Positions 25,739 through 32,914 of a stretch of DNA of 64,000 nucleotides are shown here, in pieces (within the stretch, counting starts at the first letter, position 1; each line of letters opens with the position of its first letter). Source of the stretch: Gemmatimonadota bacterium (lineage in GTDB: Bacteria; Gemmatimonadota; Gemmatimonadetes; Longimicrobiales; Gaopeijiaceae); the NCBI GenBank assembly GCA_030428885.1, contig JAUIEJ010000006.1:124001-188000 (forward strand), read 5' to 3'. Under the pieces are notes generated by a model, which did no database searches, was not told where the DNA came from, and worked only from the letters and a program-made list of their open reading frames with translations. The position numbers and the translations under genes were made by a program.

Positions 25739-26139
25739 TCCTTCGTCGCGCCAGGGCGCCCAACGTGCAGGGCATTCCGAACCGGCCCCGATCAGAACTG
25801 CTCACTGGGGATGCTACGGGAGGTCAGACCTTTTCCGCTAGACCGGCGCATCCCTCACCGAGGGCCGGTTGGGACGGTACGCCCGCGGGGCCCGGAGCCG
25901 AACACTTGTTGCTAAACGGAGTCGCCTCGCCACGCGAGTTGCCCCGGGCAGCATTCTTAGACCCATGATGAAGTGAGAACGGGGTGCCGAAAACTCCTGC
26001 CGGGCTGCGTCGCCAGCCGCTGCAACGTCGGGACAGCCCGGGGCCGCGACTTGAGGTCCGCGTAGCCACCCGCGACCGTTCCGAGGTCGAAATGCGCGAT
26101 CAGCGCTTCGCACAATAGGGGCCGACAAGTCCGATGATC
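25739..26139. other. 401-bp stretch without a convincing gene inside the island
   Basis: Open frames here are short and have no recognisable motifs or good ribosome sites. It contains a perfect 7-bp inverted repeat CGGGCTG/CAGCCCG with a wide spacer at about 26010-26042. It must include the promoter of the PD-(D/E)xK/SEFIR/HNH run. It could be the site of a lost gene or hold a small RNA; I see no direct evidence of either. Confidence 0.4.
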
Positions 26140-26490
26140 TCATCTCGAAGCGGCGCGACGGATGCGAACTGCGCGATACTCCCCAACCTTCGAATGGTGC
26201 CACAGCTTCTCGAGCTGATGTCCGTAGTTCGATCGTATCTGGGTATGAGTCTTCCTGTCTCGAAGCCAGATCAACGCCTTCAGATAGAGTTCGACGGCCT
26301 GGCAGTTCAGATGAAACGACACTGGATCGAATCCCTCAACGGGTACATCGCGAAGGACTCGGGCCGCCTGATCGCACTGCCCGACGTATACGGGGAGGCC
26401 CACTCCAATGGAGTCAAACATCGCCGGTCTGACTGACACAACGACACCCTTCGGCTCGTCGGCGTTCCGGCCGTCATCCGAGGGTACCAT
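26140..26490 (-). CDS. Small HEPN-like protein
   Basis: A 116-residue protein. FHLNCQAVELYLKALIWLRD followed by SNYGHQLEKLWHHS resembles the helical core of HEPN proteins, which often carry a polar motif near the second helix and act as RNases or as partners in toxin and defence loci. The classical RxxxxH RNase motif is not clearly present, so activity is uncertain. It may be a shortened member. AGGA lies 7 bases before the ATG. It stands alone on the minus strand, with intergenic gaps of about 250-400 bp on either side. Confidence 0.5.
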   Translation of the reverse strand: MVPSDDGRNADEPKGVVVSVRPAMFDSIGVGLPVYVGQCDQAARVLRDVPVEGFDPVSFHLNCQAVELYLKALIWLRDRKTHTQIRSNYGHQLEKLWHHSKVGEYRAVRIRRAASR

Positions 26491-26747
26491 AGAGATCCTG
26501 GCGCGACCGATCGTATGCTATTGATTCTGATAGCGTGTAGGCGCTTTCGAACTGGCCCCCCTCTGTAGTGTCTCAGATGGCCGGCATACGCTCCTTCGCA
26601 GACTGATGCGAAACCCCCTTCCGATGTGCTTGCCAGGAGCCAGTTGGGGCGGAGCGCCGCCTCCAGCGGCGCGGAGCCGGGAGCCTTGAGTCATCGCGCG
26701 CCAGGTCCCCATCGGGTGCGCTCCCACCTGCATCCAGCTCGGTGTGC
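26491..26747. other. Intergenic stretch in the island, no gene seen
   Basis: 257 bp between the HEPN-like gene and the HEPN/Toprim gene. Its G+C rises in the middle, and a short open frame there has no recognisable similarity. It could be a degraded gene end. Confidence 0.3.
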
Positions 26748-27965
26748 CTAACCCCGCTCGCCGTGGAAGGCGGTGATGAGCGCGCTGATGATCTCACGCA
26801 TGCCCGACCAGTCATAGGAGTTCAGGCGTGTCGGATCGGCCTCACACGCTGATAGTTTCACCTCAAACGCCTGCTGAAGCTCTCGCTTTCGCATTACCTC
26901 ACCTTGATATCGACCCAATCGGTCATCGAACCCACGCCACTGCACCGGTGTGAGCCGCCCGTCAGGACCAAGAAGGACGTCACGACCGAAGTACAGCTCG
27001 AGGCACCCAGCGAGGCCGTTCACATCTGCTGAGATAAGGCCATGAGGCCCAAGAGTGGGGTAATCTCGAGCGATGTCGAGGGCTGGATACTGGATGACCC
27101 GGACGTTCCCTGGTACCCGAGTCTGGTCGAGGGACTCAAGAGCCGAGGCAGCCGCAGTATCATTGTCGAAGACCGCGACGATACGGTTGGCGATCCCAGC
27201 GCCGTTTAGCACCTTAAGCGTGTGGACTAGGCGGCCAGCCCCCCCCTCTACTCGATGTAGGTCGAAGTCCACGAAGTTGAAGTACGGTGCTAGGTGAGGC
27301 GCGAGGAGTGCGAGAGAGCGCTCCAAGAGGCGCTGGTCTGTCTTCCCTTCCGTCAGGACAACGATGCCGTTGGCAAGAAGCTCGTTGTCCGACGTCGTGC
27401 GCAGGGACCAGGTGGTGAGATCTTCTTCGAGAGAAACATATCCGGCCCACAAGAGGTCACTGAGATCGTACTCGAACCTTGCGTTGGGGTCGGCGAACTC
27501 AGCGACGACCCGGATAAACGGTCTTGCGTCGAACCCCGGAAAGCCAAAGAAGGACTCCGGACACGCGGCCCTGATCCTCCGCTCAATGGGAGTCGCCGCC
27601 TCCCAGGCGTCTGAACCCCGGCGAATGGAGGGCTCTCGATAGCGGAGGACTGCGGCGAAGCTGTTGCACCAGCGTTCAAAGGTCAGGTCCTCCAGGGCTT
27701 GGCGTTCTTCTCGGACCAGGACCTCCGAGCCTGGCATGCTCCACGCTGGCATGCTCGCCCTCTCCTTCCACGTCTCGAGTTCCTCTTCGCGGGCTCGGTC
27801 GAAGGTACGCTTCGCATGCGCGAGGTTGAAATCAAAGAGCTCCAACCGCTCTCTCACGGCTCGGGCCTCAGCCGAATAGGTAAGCTGGTGTGTCGGGTGG
27901 TCACCGGGATGTGAGCCCGCCGGCGCAGCGAGTCTTGTGACGCACCTATCGGTCTCACGGAACAC
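26748..27965 (-). CDS. HEPN/Toprim-associated protein (TOPRIM nuclease-like)
   Basis: A 405-residue protein from a GTG start. The C-terminal half has a TOPRIM fold: VLTEGKTDQRLLERSL supplies the metal-binding Glu and IVAVFDNDTAA the DxD pair, as in OLD-type nucleases and topoisomerases. The N-terminal part matches the HEPN/Toprim-associated domain. The GTG start is probably too late: the frame is open for 35 more codons, to a TAA at 28071-28073. The translated extension SSYGRFQVGGFQLFSSRNAP matches the expected family N-terminus but has no ATG or GTG; CTG at 28044-28046 is the best candidate start. Either a rare start codon is used or the start has mutated. A role in defence is inferred from family and place. 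Confidence 0.75.
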   Translation of the reverse strand: MFRETDRCVTRLAAPAGSHPGDHPTHQLTYSAEARAVRERLELFDFNLAHAKRTFDRAREEELETWKERASMPAWSMPGSEVLVREERQALEDLTFERWCNSFAAVLRYREPSIRRGSDAWEAATPIERRIRAACPESFFGFPGFDARPFIRVVAEFADPNARFEYDLSDLLWAGYVSLEEDLTTWSLRTTSDNELLANGIVVLTEGKTDQRLLERSLALLAPHLAPYFNFVDFDLHRVEGGAGRLVHTLKVLNGAGIANRIVAVFDNDTAAASALESLDQTRVPGNVRVIQYPALDIARDYPTLGPHGLISADVNGLAGCLELYFGRDVLLGPDGRLTPVQWRGFDDRLGRYQGEVMRKRELQQAFEVKLSACEADPTRLNSYDWSGMREIISALITAFHGERG

Positions 27966-28161
27966 GACCAGTGCGTCTGGAGCCGGCGCGTTGCGGCTCG
28001 AGAAGAGCTGGAAGCCACCGACCTGGAACCTGCCGTAGCTGCTCAGATCAGGCCCCGCGAGAACGGGATGTTACGGGCACCCTGCGGAGGAAGCCTCTGC
28101 GCGCTGTCATCCGGCGCGGGCACTCCTGCGGCGGACAGCAATGCTCCTTCCTCCGTCTCCT

Positions 28162-28893
28162 TCACAGCTCGGCAGACGTGATTTCGAGGAACTCGCTCAG
28201 TTCATCAGGTACATCACGGAAGACGGCGCCGAAATCACGTCGCGCGACCCACTCACCTTCAACTCGAGAAGTCCTAACCTGACCACCAGCCGCGTGAACG
28301 ATGAGGTCTGCTACTTCTAGGAAGGGCTCCAAGGAGCGCTTGGGCATGCGGTACTTGAGGAACGGCAGGGTAGTAGTCGTCATCTTGGACTCCGTGACTA
28401 TGGAGTAGCCCGAGAAGTACCTGGAGAACAGGGCGTCGCCTCGCGAGGACTCTTCGTGAACGAGGACGACGCCGTCGCAATCGAACAGACGAACGAACTT
28501 CACGATTTTCTCGAGTACCCACCGGGCCACCACCTTGAAATCAGGAAGGATGTCCGGCTTCTCGGTTTCATGCGAAGAGAGAATCGCGATCCGACCGAAG
28601 GAACCCTCTCGGAAGAACGATGCAATCGCCTCAACCCTCGGGGGCGTGATCTCCAAGTCAGTGGCGTGAGCCGGAAGATCCACGCCGCCGAGGAATCTCT
28701 CCTTCAGCCTGAGCCATGGATTCCGCACCGAGGCCTCGTAGTCACGCACAGGGAGAGCGCAACCCCCAATGCCGAACACAGGATGATCGCTGGGGTCAGG
28801 CTGTTCGTGACCCGTCTCGTCCAAGGCGACAAGCAGGTGGGAGCCAGGAACTGTCACTTGTCCGGAGTCGGTCTCGATGGTCATGTCTGTCAT
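28162..28893 (-). CDS. DUF3800-family protein
   Basis: A 243-residue protein with the DUF3800 pattern: LLVALDETGHEQ near residue 18, VFGIGGCALP, an acidic strand around RLFDCDGVVLVHEE, and the closing EVADLIVHAAGG. DUF3800 proteins have an RNase-H-like outline with conserved acids and are frequent in mobile and defence islands; their activity is not established. ATG 28893 is preceded by GGGGAGGGATGC, an excellent ribosome site, so the longer open frame upstream is rejected. It is the outermost island gene at the right side. Confidence 0.75.
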   Translation of the reverse strand: MTDMTIETDSGQVTVPGSHLLVALDETGHEQPDPSDHPVFGIGGCALPVRDYEASVRNPWLRLKERFLGGVDLPAHATDLEITPPRVEAIASFFREGSFGRIAILSSHETEKPDILPDFKVVARWVLEKIVKFVRLFDCDGVVLVHEESSRGDALFSRYFSGYSIVTESKMTTTTLPFLKYRMPKRSLEPFLEVADLIVHAAGGQVRTSRVEGEWVARRDFGAVFRDVPDELSEFLEITSAEL

Positions 28894-29143
28894 GCATCCC
28901 TCCCCGGTCGGATCCGGCCGTTGGTGTGCCCGGTCCCCTGAGCTTGGCGCACTTCCAATAGCTGCTTCACGGCTGCGGGACGGGCCGGCAGACCCCACAC
29001 CCTGCCGTCGAATCCCGAGAAGCCGCGCCCGATACACCGCCCGCCGACATGCTGCCAAGCTTCACCAACGCGCCCGGTTGCGCAAGGAACGCGCCGGGCC
29101 AGAGGGCGGCCACCCCGCTGCTCCCCGTTGCCGGGAGCACCGC

Positions 29144-29182
29144 CCGACGGAACGACCGGAGGGCTTCAGGGGATTCAAGCAT
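29144..29182 (-). pseudogene. mutY 5' fragment at the right end of the island
   Basis: Thirteen codons, MLESPEALRSFRR, copy the first 13 codons of mutY; the frame then continues into unrelated sequence. It is a truncated duplicate made when the island entered, not a working gene. Confidence 0.75.
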
Positions 29183-29219
29183 GGTCCCCCATCACTCCGG
29201 AGTCCCCCATGCGGTTCAC
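29145..29219 (+). repeat. Right imperfect direct repeat flanking the island
   Basis: 75 bp matching 21055-21128 at roughly 85%. On the minus strand it holds a copy of the mutY start region (MLESPEALRSFRR against MPESPEALGSFRR in the intact gene). On the plus strand it ends in the CCGGAGTCCCCC-ATG start of the VWA gene. The two copies place the ends of the inserted DNA at about 21.13 and 29.14 kb. Confidence 0.85.
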
Positions 29220-30501
29220 CACCTACACGAAGTACACGGGTGCCTGGCTCGACGCGCTCAACCTCGAAGGCCTCATGGAGATGCTCTCCGACTTCCTCAT
29301 GGACGGCGGGTTCGCCGGGGGTCCCAACTACCATCCCTACTGGGGGTGGTCGGGTACGGAGGACACCAGTTCGCTGGAGGCGCTGAAGCAGGCGTTGCTG
29401 GAGGCGCTCATCAAGAGCGGACAACTCACCCCCGAGATGCTCCAGGAACTGCGGGGGGAGGGCGCCGGCGATGCCGAGGTGCAGAAGAAGATCGCCGAGC
29501 TGCTGGACGACCTGATCCAGCGCATGGTGGAAGAGGGCTACATCTCCCTGGACCAGGGCTCACCCCAGTTCACCGGCCCCGTGCAGGACGTCACCGGCCA
29601 GGGGCAGATCGACGAGGCGAAGGACGCCTCGCGCTCGGTGCAGTTCAATCTCAGCCAGAAGGGCATGGACTTCCTGGGCTACCGGGCGCTGCGCAACCTC
29701 TTGGGGGCGCTGGGCAAGGCCAGCCTCGGCGTGCACGACACGCCCCACCTGGCCACGGGGGTGGAGGCCGAAGCGGCCAGCAAGCCGTACGAGTTCGGTG
29801 ACACGCTCAACCTCGACATTCCGGCGACGCTGAAGAACGCCATCGAACGGGAGGGGCTGTCGCTGCCCCTGAACCTCGAGTACGGCGATCTCATGGTGCA
29901 CCAGTCCGAGTACCGGTCGTCGTGCGCCACGGTGCTCATGCTCGACATCAGCCACTCCATGATCCTCTACGGCGAGGACCGCTTCTCGCCGGCGAAGAAG
30001 GTGGCGCTGGCGTTGTCGCATCTGATCCGGACCCAGTTTCCCGGCGACACGCTCAAGGTCGTGACCTTCGGGGACCGGGCCCAGGAGATTCCCCTCTCCC
30101 AGCTCGCCCGGGCCCAGGTGGGACCGTTCCACACCAACACGGCCGAGGGACTCGAGGTGGCGCGGCGCCTGCTCTCCGCCCAGAAGCAGGACATGCGGCA
30201 GATCATCATGATCACCGACGGAAAGCCGTCGGCCGTGACCCTCCCCGACGGTCGGGTCTACACCAACTCCGGGGGCATGGACGCCCACATCCTGCGGCGC
30301 ACGTTCCAGGAGGTGGCCGCCTGCCGGAAGGGCGGCATCCTCATCAACACCTTCATGCTCGCCCGGGACCCCTACCTCGTGCAGTTCGTGAAGAAGGTGT
30401 CGGAGATCGCGCGCGGGAAGGCGTACTTCACCAGCACCATGACCCTGGGTCAGTACATCATGATGGACTTCATGAAGCGGAAGCGGCGACGGGTGGGCTG
30501 A
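29209..30501 (+). CDS. VWA-domain protein, probable partner of the MoxR-like ATPase
   Basis: A 430-residue protein. The C-terminal half is a von Willebrand A domain with a complete MIDAS start MLDISHSM (Asp246-Ser250), followed by VVTFGDRAQEIPL, a TNTAEG loop (the MIDAS Thr) and IIMITDGKPSAV. The N-terminal 200 residues are helical and acidic. Such proteins pair with MoxR/Mg-chelatase-like ATPases to remodel target proteins; the matching ATPase is at 17136. The ATG has GGAG seven bases upstream, in a 16-base start-site motif shared with two other genes. The island separates this gene from mutY and the ATPase. Confidence 0.85.
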   Translation: MRFTTYTKYTGAWLDALNLEGLMEMLSDFLMDGGFAGGPNYHPYWGWSGTEDTSSLEALKQALLEALIKSGQLTPEMLQELRGEGAGDAEVQKKIAELLDDLIQRMVEEGYISLDQGSPQFTGPVQDVTGQGQIDEAKDASRSVQFNLSQKGMDFLGYRALRNLLGALGKASLGVHDTPHLATGVEAEAASKPYEFGDTLNLDIPATLKNAIEREGLSLPLNLEYGDLMVHQSEYRSSCATVLMLDISHSMILYGEDRFSPAKKVALALSHLIRTQFPGDTLKVVTFGDRAQEIPLSQLARAQVGPFHTNTAEGLEVARRLLSAQKQDMRQIIMITDGKPSAVTLPDGRVYTNSGGMDAHILRRTFQEVAACRKGGILINTFMLARDPYLVQFVKKVSEIARGKAYFTSTMTLGQYIMMDFMKRKRRRVG

Positions 30502-30517
30502 TCTGGCGCCGAAGGCC

Positions 30518-30564
30518 GAGGCGGGGGATCTTGGGCCGCTGCGCCCGAACCGTCCCCCCGCCTC
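30518..30564 (+). terminator. Hairpin between the VWA and DUF5916 genes
   Basis: A perfect 10-bp stem GAGGCGGGGG/CCCCCGCCTC with a 27-base loop lies in the 69-bp gap. It could end the VWA transcript or shape the leader of the next gene; there is no U-tract. Confidence 0.35.
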
Positions 30565-30570
30565 GATCTC

Positions 30571-32889
30571 ATGCTCCGCCCACCCTCCCTCTGGTCGATC
30601 CCCGCCCTCCTGGGGCTGACCCTCGGCGTCGGCACTCCCGCACTCCAGGCGCAGGACAACGGTCCCACCCTCGACGGATCGCCACCGCCCGAGTGGCCCC
30701 AGTCCATCACCCGGGACGACCGGGGCCGCGCCACCGTGCGGGCCATCCGGCTCGACGAGCCGCTGTCGCTCGACGGTCGGCTCGACGAGGCCGTGTACTC
30801 GGACTACGCCCCCTTCGGCGACTTCGTGCAGGTCGTTCCCGACGCGGGAGCGCCCTCGTCGGAGCGGACCGACGTCTGGGTGATGTTCGACGACGAAAAC
30901 GTCTACGTCACCTGCCGGTGCTTCGACTCCGCGCCACCGGAGCAGTGGGTCATCAACGAGTTGCGCCGGGATACTCCGGGCAACCGGAACAACGAGCACT
31001 TCGGCGTCATCTTCGACACCTTCTACGACCGCCGGAACGGCATGGCGTTCTACGCCAACCCCCTCGGCGCGCGATCCGACTACTCCATCGTCGACGAGGG
31101 GAGTACCAACACCGACTGGAATCCGGTCTGGGACGTGGTCGGAGGTGAGTTCGACGGCGGGTGGGTCGTGGAGATGGCGATCCCCTTCAAGTCGCTCCGG
31201 TACGTGTCCGGAGACGATCAGTTCTGGGGAATCCAGATGCGCCGCTCGATCCGCCACAAGAACGAGTGGGCGTACCTGAACCCCGTGCCGTCCTTCCTCG
31301 CCGGACCGCAGGGGCTCAACCGGGTCTCGGTGGCGGGGACCCTCATCGGACTCGACCTGCCGTCGGCGGGCAACAACCTCGAGCTCAAGCCCTACGCCAT
31401 CGGCGGGCTGTCCACGAACCGTCTCGTCGACCCGGTGGTCTCCAACGACGTGACCGGCGACATCGGCCTCGACCTCAAGTACGGGGTGACGGCCAACCTG
31501 ACGGCGGACGTGACGGTGAATACCGACTTCGCCCAGGTCGAGGTCGACGAACAGCAGGTCAACCTGACCCGCTTCTCGCTCTTCTTTCCCGAGAAGCGCG
31601 AGTTCTTCCTCGAGGGGCGGGGCATCTTCGACTTCGGGCAGGGTGGCTCGGGCGGGTTCGGTGGAGGCGGCGGTGGAGGGGGGGGCGGGGGATTCAGCCG
31701 CGGGGGCGGCGATCGCCCAACGCTCTTCTACAGCCGGCGGATCGGGCTCGACCGCGGGGAGGTAGTCCCCATCCAGGCCGGCGGACGCCTGACCGGAAAG
31801 GTGGGGCCGTTCACGGTCGGGGCGGTGAACATCCAGACCGGCGACGTCGAAGCGACCGATATCCAGAGCACGAACTACTCGGTGCTCCGGATCAAGCGGG
31901 ACATCCTGACGCGTTCCGCGATCGGCGCCCTGATCACCAACCGTTCGGTGGCCGTCGACGGGGGTGGCTCGAGCCAGTCGTACGGCCTCGACGCGGCGTT
32001 CGGCTTCGGCGACAACTTCGAGCTGGGGGGCTACTGGGCCCGCACGGAGACCCCGACCCAGACGGGCGACGACACCTCGTGGCAGACCGCGTTGAACTAC
32101 TCCGCGGACGCGTACGGGGTCACGGCGTCCCACCTCTCCATCGGCGATGCCTTCAACCCCGAGATCGGATTCGTGCGGCGCTCCGATTTCGACAAGTCGT
32201 CGGGCTCGCTGCGGTACTCCCCCCGCCCCGCCTCGATCTCGTGGATTCGGAAGCTGACGTGGCAGGCCAATCTCGACTACTTCGAGGACGGAGCCGGCCG
32301 CATGGAGTCACGGCGCCAGTCCGGCCGCTTCGAGATCGAGATGGAGACCGCCGACCGGTTGTCGTTCACGACCACGCGGGACTTCGACCGGCTGGACCAG
32401 CCCTTCGACGTCGCCGACGACCTCGCCGTTCCCACCGGGCGGTACACGTTCACCAGCCACCGGGTGAATCTCCGCACGGGTGAGCAGCGCCCCCTGTCCG
32501 GAAACATCTCGTACCAGTGGGGCGCGTACTACCACGGCGACCTGCAGTCACTCAGCGTGAACCAGGGCCGCCTCGTCGTCTCGAACCAGTTCTCGCTGGA
32601 GCCGGGCATCAGCCTCAACCTGATCGACCTGCCCGAGGGCGAATCCGACCAGACCGTCTTCCGACTGCGCTCCGACTACGCCTTCTCACCGCGCATGTTC
32701 GCCAGCGCACTGGTCCAGTACAACACCGCCACGGACTACCTGTCGAGCAACGTGCGCTTCCGCTGGGAGTACGCGCCGGGCAGCGAGGTCTTCCTCGTCT
32801 GGACGGACGAACGGGACAACGGACCCGGCGGGACGGGGCTCCGGACCCGGGCGCTGGCGGTCAAAGTGACGCGACTGCTGCGGTACTAG
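30571..32889 (+). CDS. DUF5916 outer-membrane protein with CBM9-like N-terminus
   Basis: A 772-residue secreted protein. After a signal peptide (LLGLTLGVGTPALQAQ) comes a carbohydrate-binding-module-9-like domain (LSLDGRLDEAVYSDY, DVWVMFDDENVYVTCRCFDS, FGVIFDTFYDRRNGMAFYAN). The DUF5916 segment follows (VNTDFAQVEVDEQQVNLTRF and FFPEKREFFLEG), and a C-terminal series of amphipathic beta-strands is typical of an outer-membrane barrel, ending in LAVKVTRLLRY. A run of more than ten glycines (about 31652-31710) forms a flexible loop. The family is of unknown function; transport or surface binding of glycans or peptides is a guess. Confidence 0.82.
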   Translation: MLRPPSLWSIPALLGLTLGVGTPALQAQDNGPTLDGSPPPEWPQSITRDDRGRATVRAIRLDEPLSLDGRLDEAVYSDYAPFGDFVQVVPDAGAPSSERTDVWVMFDDENVYVTCRCFDSAPPEQWVINELRRDTPGNRNNEHFGVIFDTFYDRRNGMAFYANPLGARSDYSIVDEGSTNTDWNPVWDVVGGEFDGGWVVEMAIPFKSLRYVSGDDQFWGIQMRRSIRHKNEWAYLNPVPSFLAGPQGLNRVSVAGTLIGLDLPSAGNNLELKPYAIGGLSTNRLVDPVVSNDVTGDIGLDLKYGVTANLTADVTVNTDFAQVEVDEQQVNLTRFSLFFPEKREFFLEGRGIFDFGQGGSGGFGGGGGGGGGGGFSRGGGDRPTLFYSRRIGLDRGEVVPIQAGGRLTGKVGPFTVGAVNIQTGDVEATDIQSTNYSVLRIKRDILTRSAIGALITNRSVAVDGGGSSQSYGLDAAFGFGDNFELGGYWARTETPTQTGDDTSWQTALNYSADAYGVTASHLSIGDAFNPEIGFVRRSDFDKSSGSLRYSPRPASISWIRKLTWQANLDYFEDGAGRMESRRQSGRFEIEMETADRLSFTTTRDFDRLDQPFDVADDLAVPTGRYTFTSHRVNLRTGEQRPLSGNISYQWGAYYHGDLQSLSVNQGRLVVSNQFSLEPGISLNLIDLPEGESDQTVFRLRSDYAFSPRMFASALVQYNTATDYLSSNVRFRWEYAPGSEVFLVWTDERDNGPGGTGLRTRALAVKVTRLLRY

Positions 32890-32914
32890 GGACTGCGGAG
32901 GGACGGCACGGCCC

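Noticed and set aside
25824-26203. Overlapping short open frames in the island gap
   Set aside because: No ribosome sites, motifs or coding bias; each is overlapped by another equally plausible frame.
26518-26815. Short minus-strand open frames before the HEPN/Toprim gene
   Set aside because: Arg/Pro/Ser-rich translations with no recognisable similarity; one overlaps the end of the HEPN/Toprim gene.
21128-29145. A prophage or classical integrative element
   Set aside because: No integrase, capsid, terminase, portal or transfer gene is seen, and no tRNA target site. The flanking repeats are the mutY start region.
31652-31710. The glycine run in the DUF5916 gene as an assembly slip or simple repeat artefact
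   Set aside because: The frame is preserved on both sides, and glycine-rich loops of this kind are plausible in outer-membrane proteins of this family.
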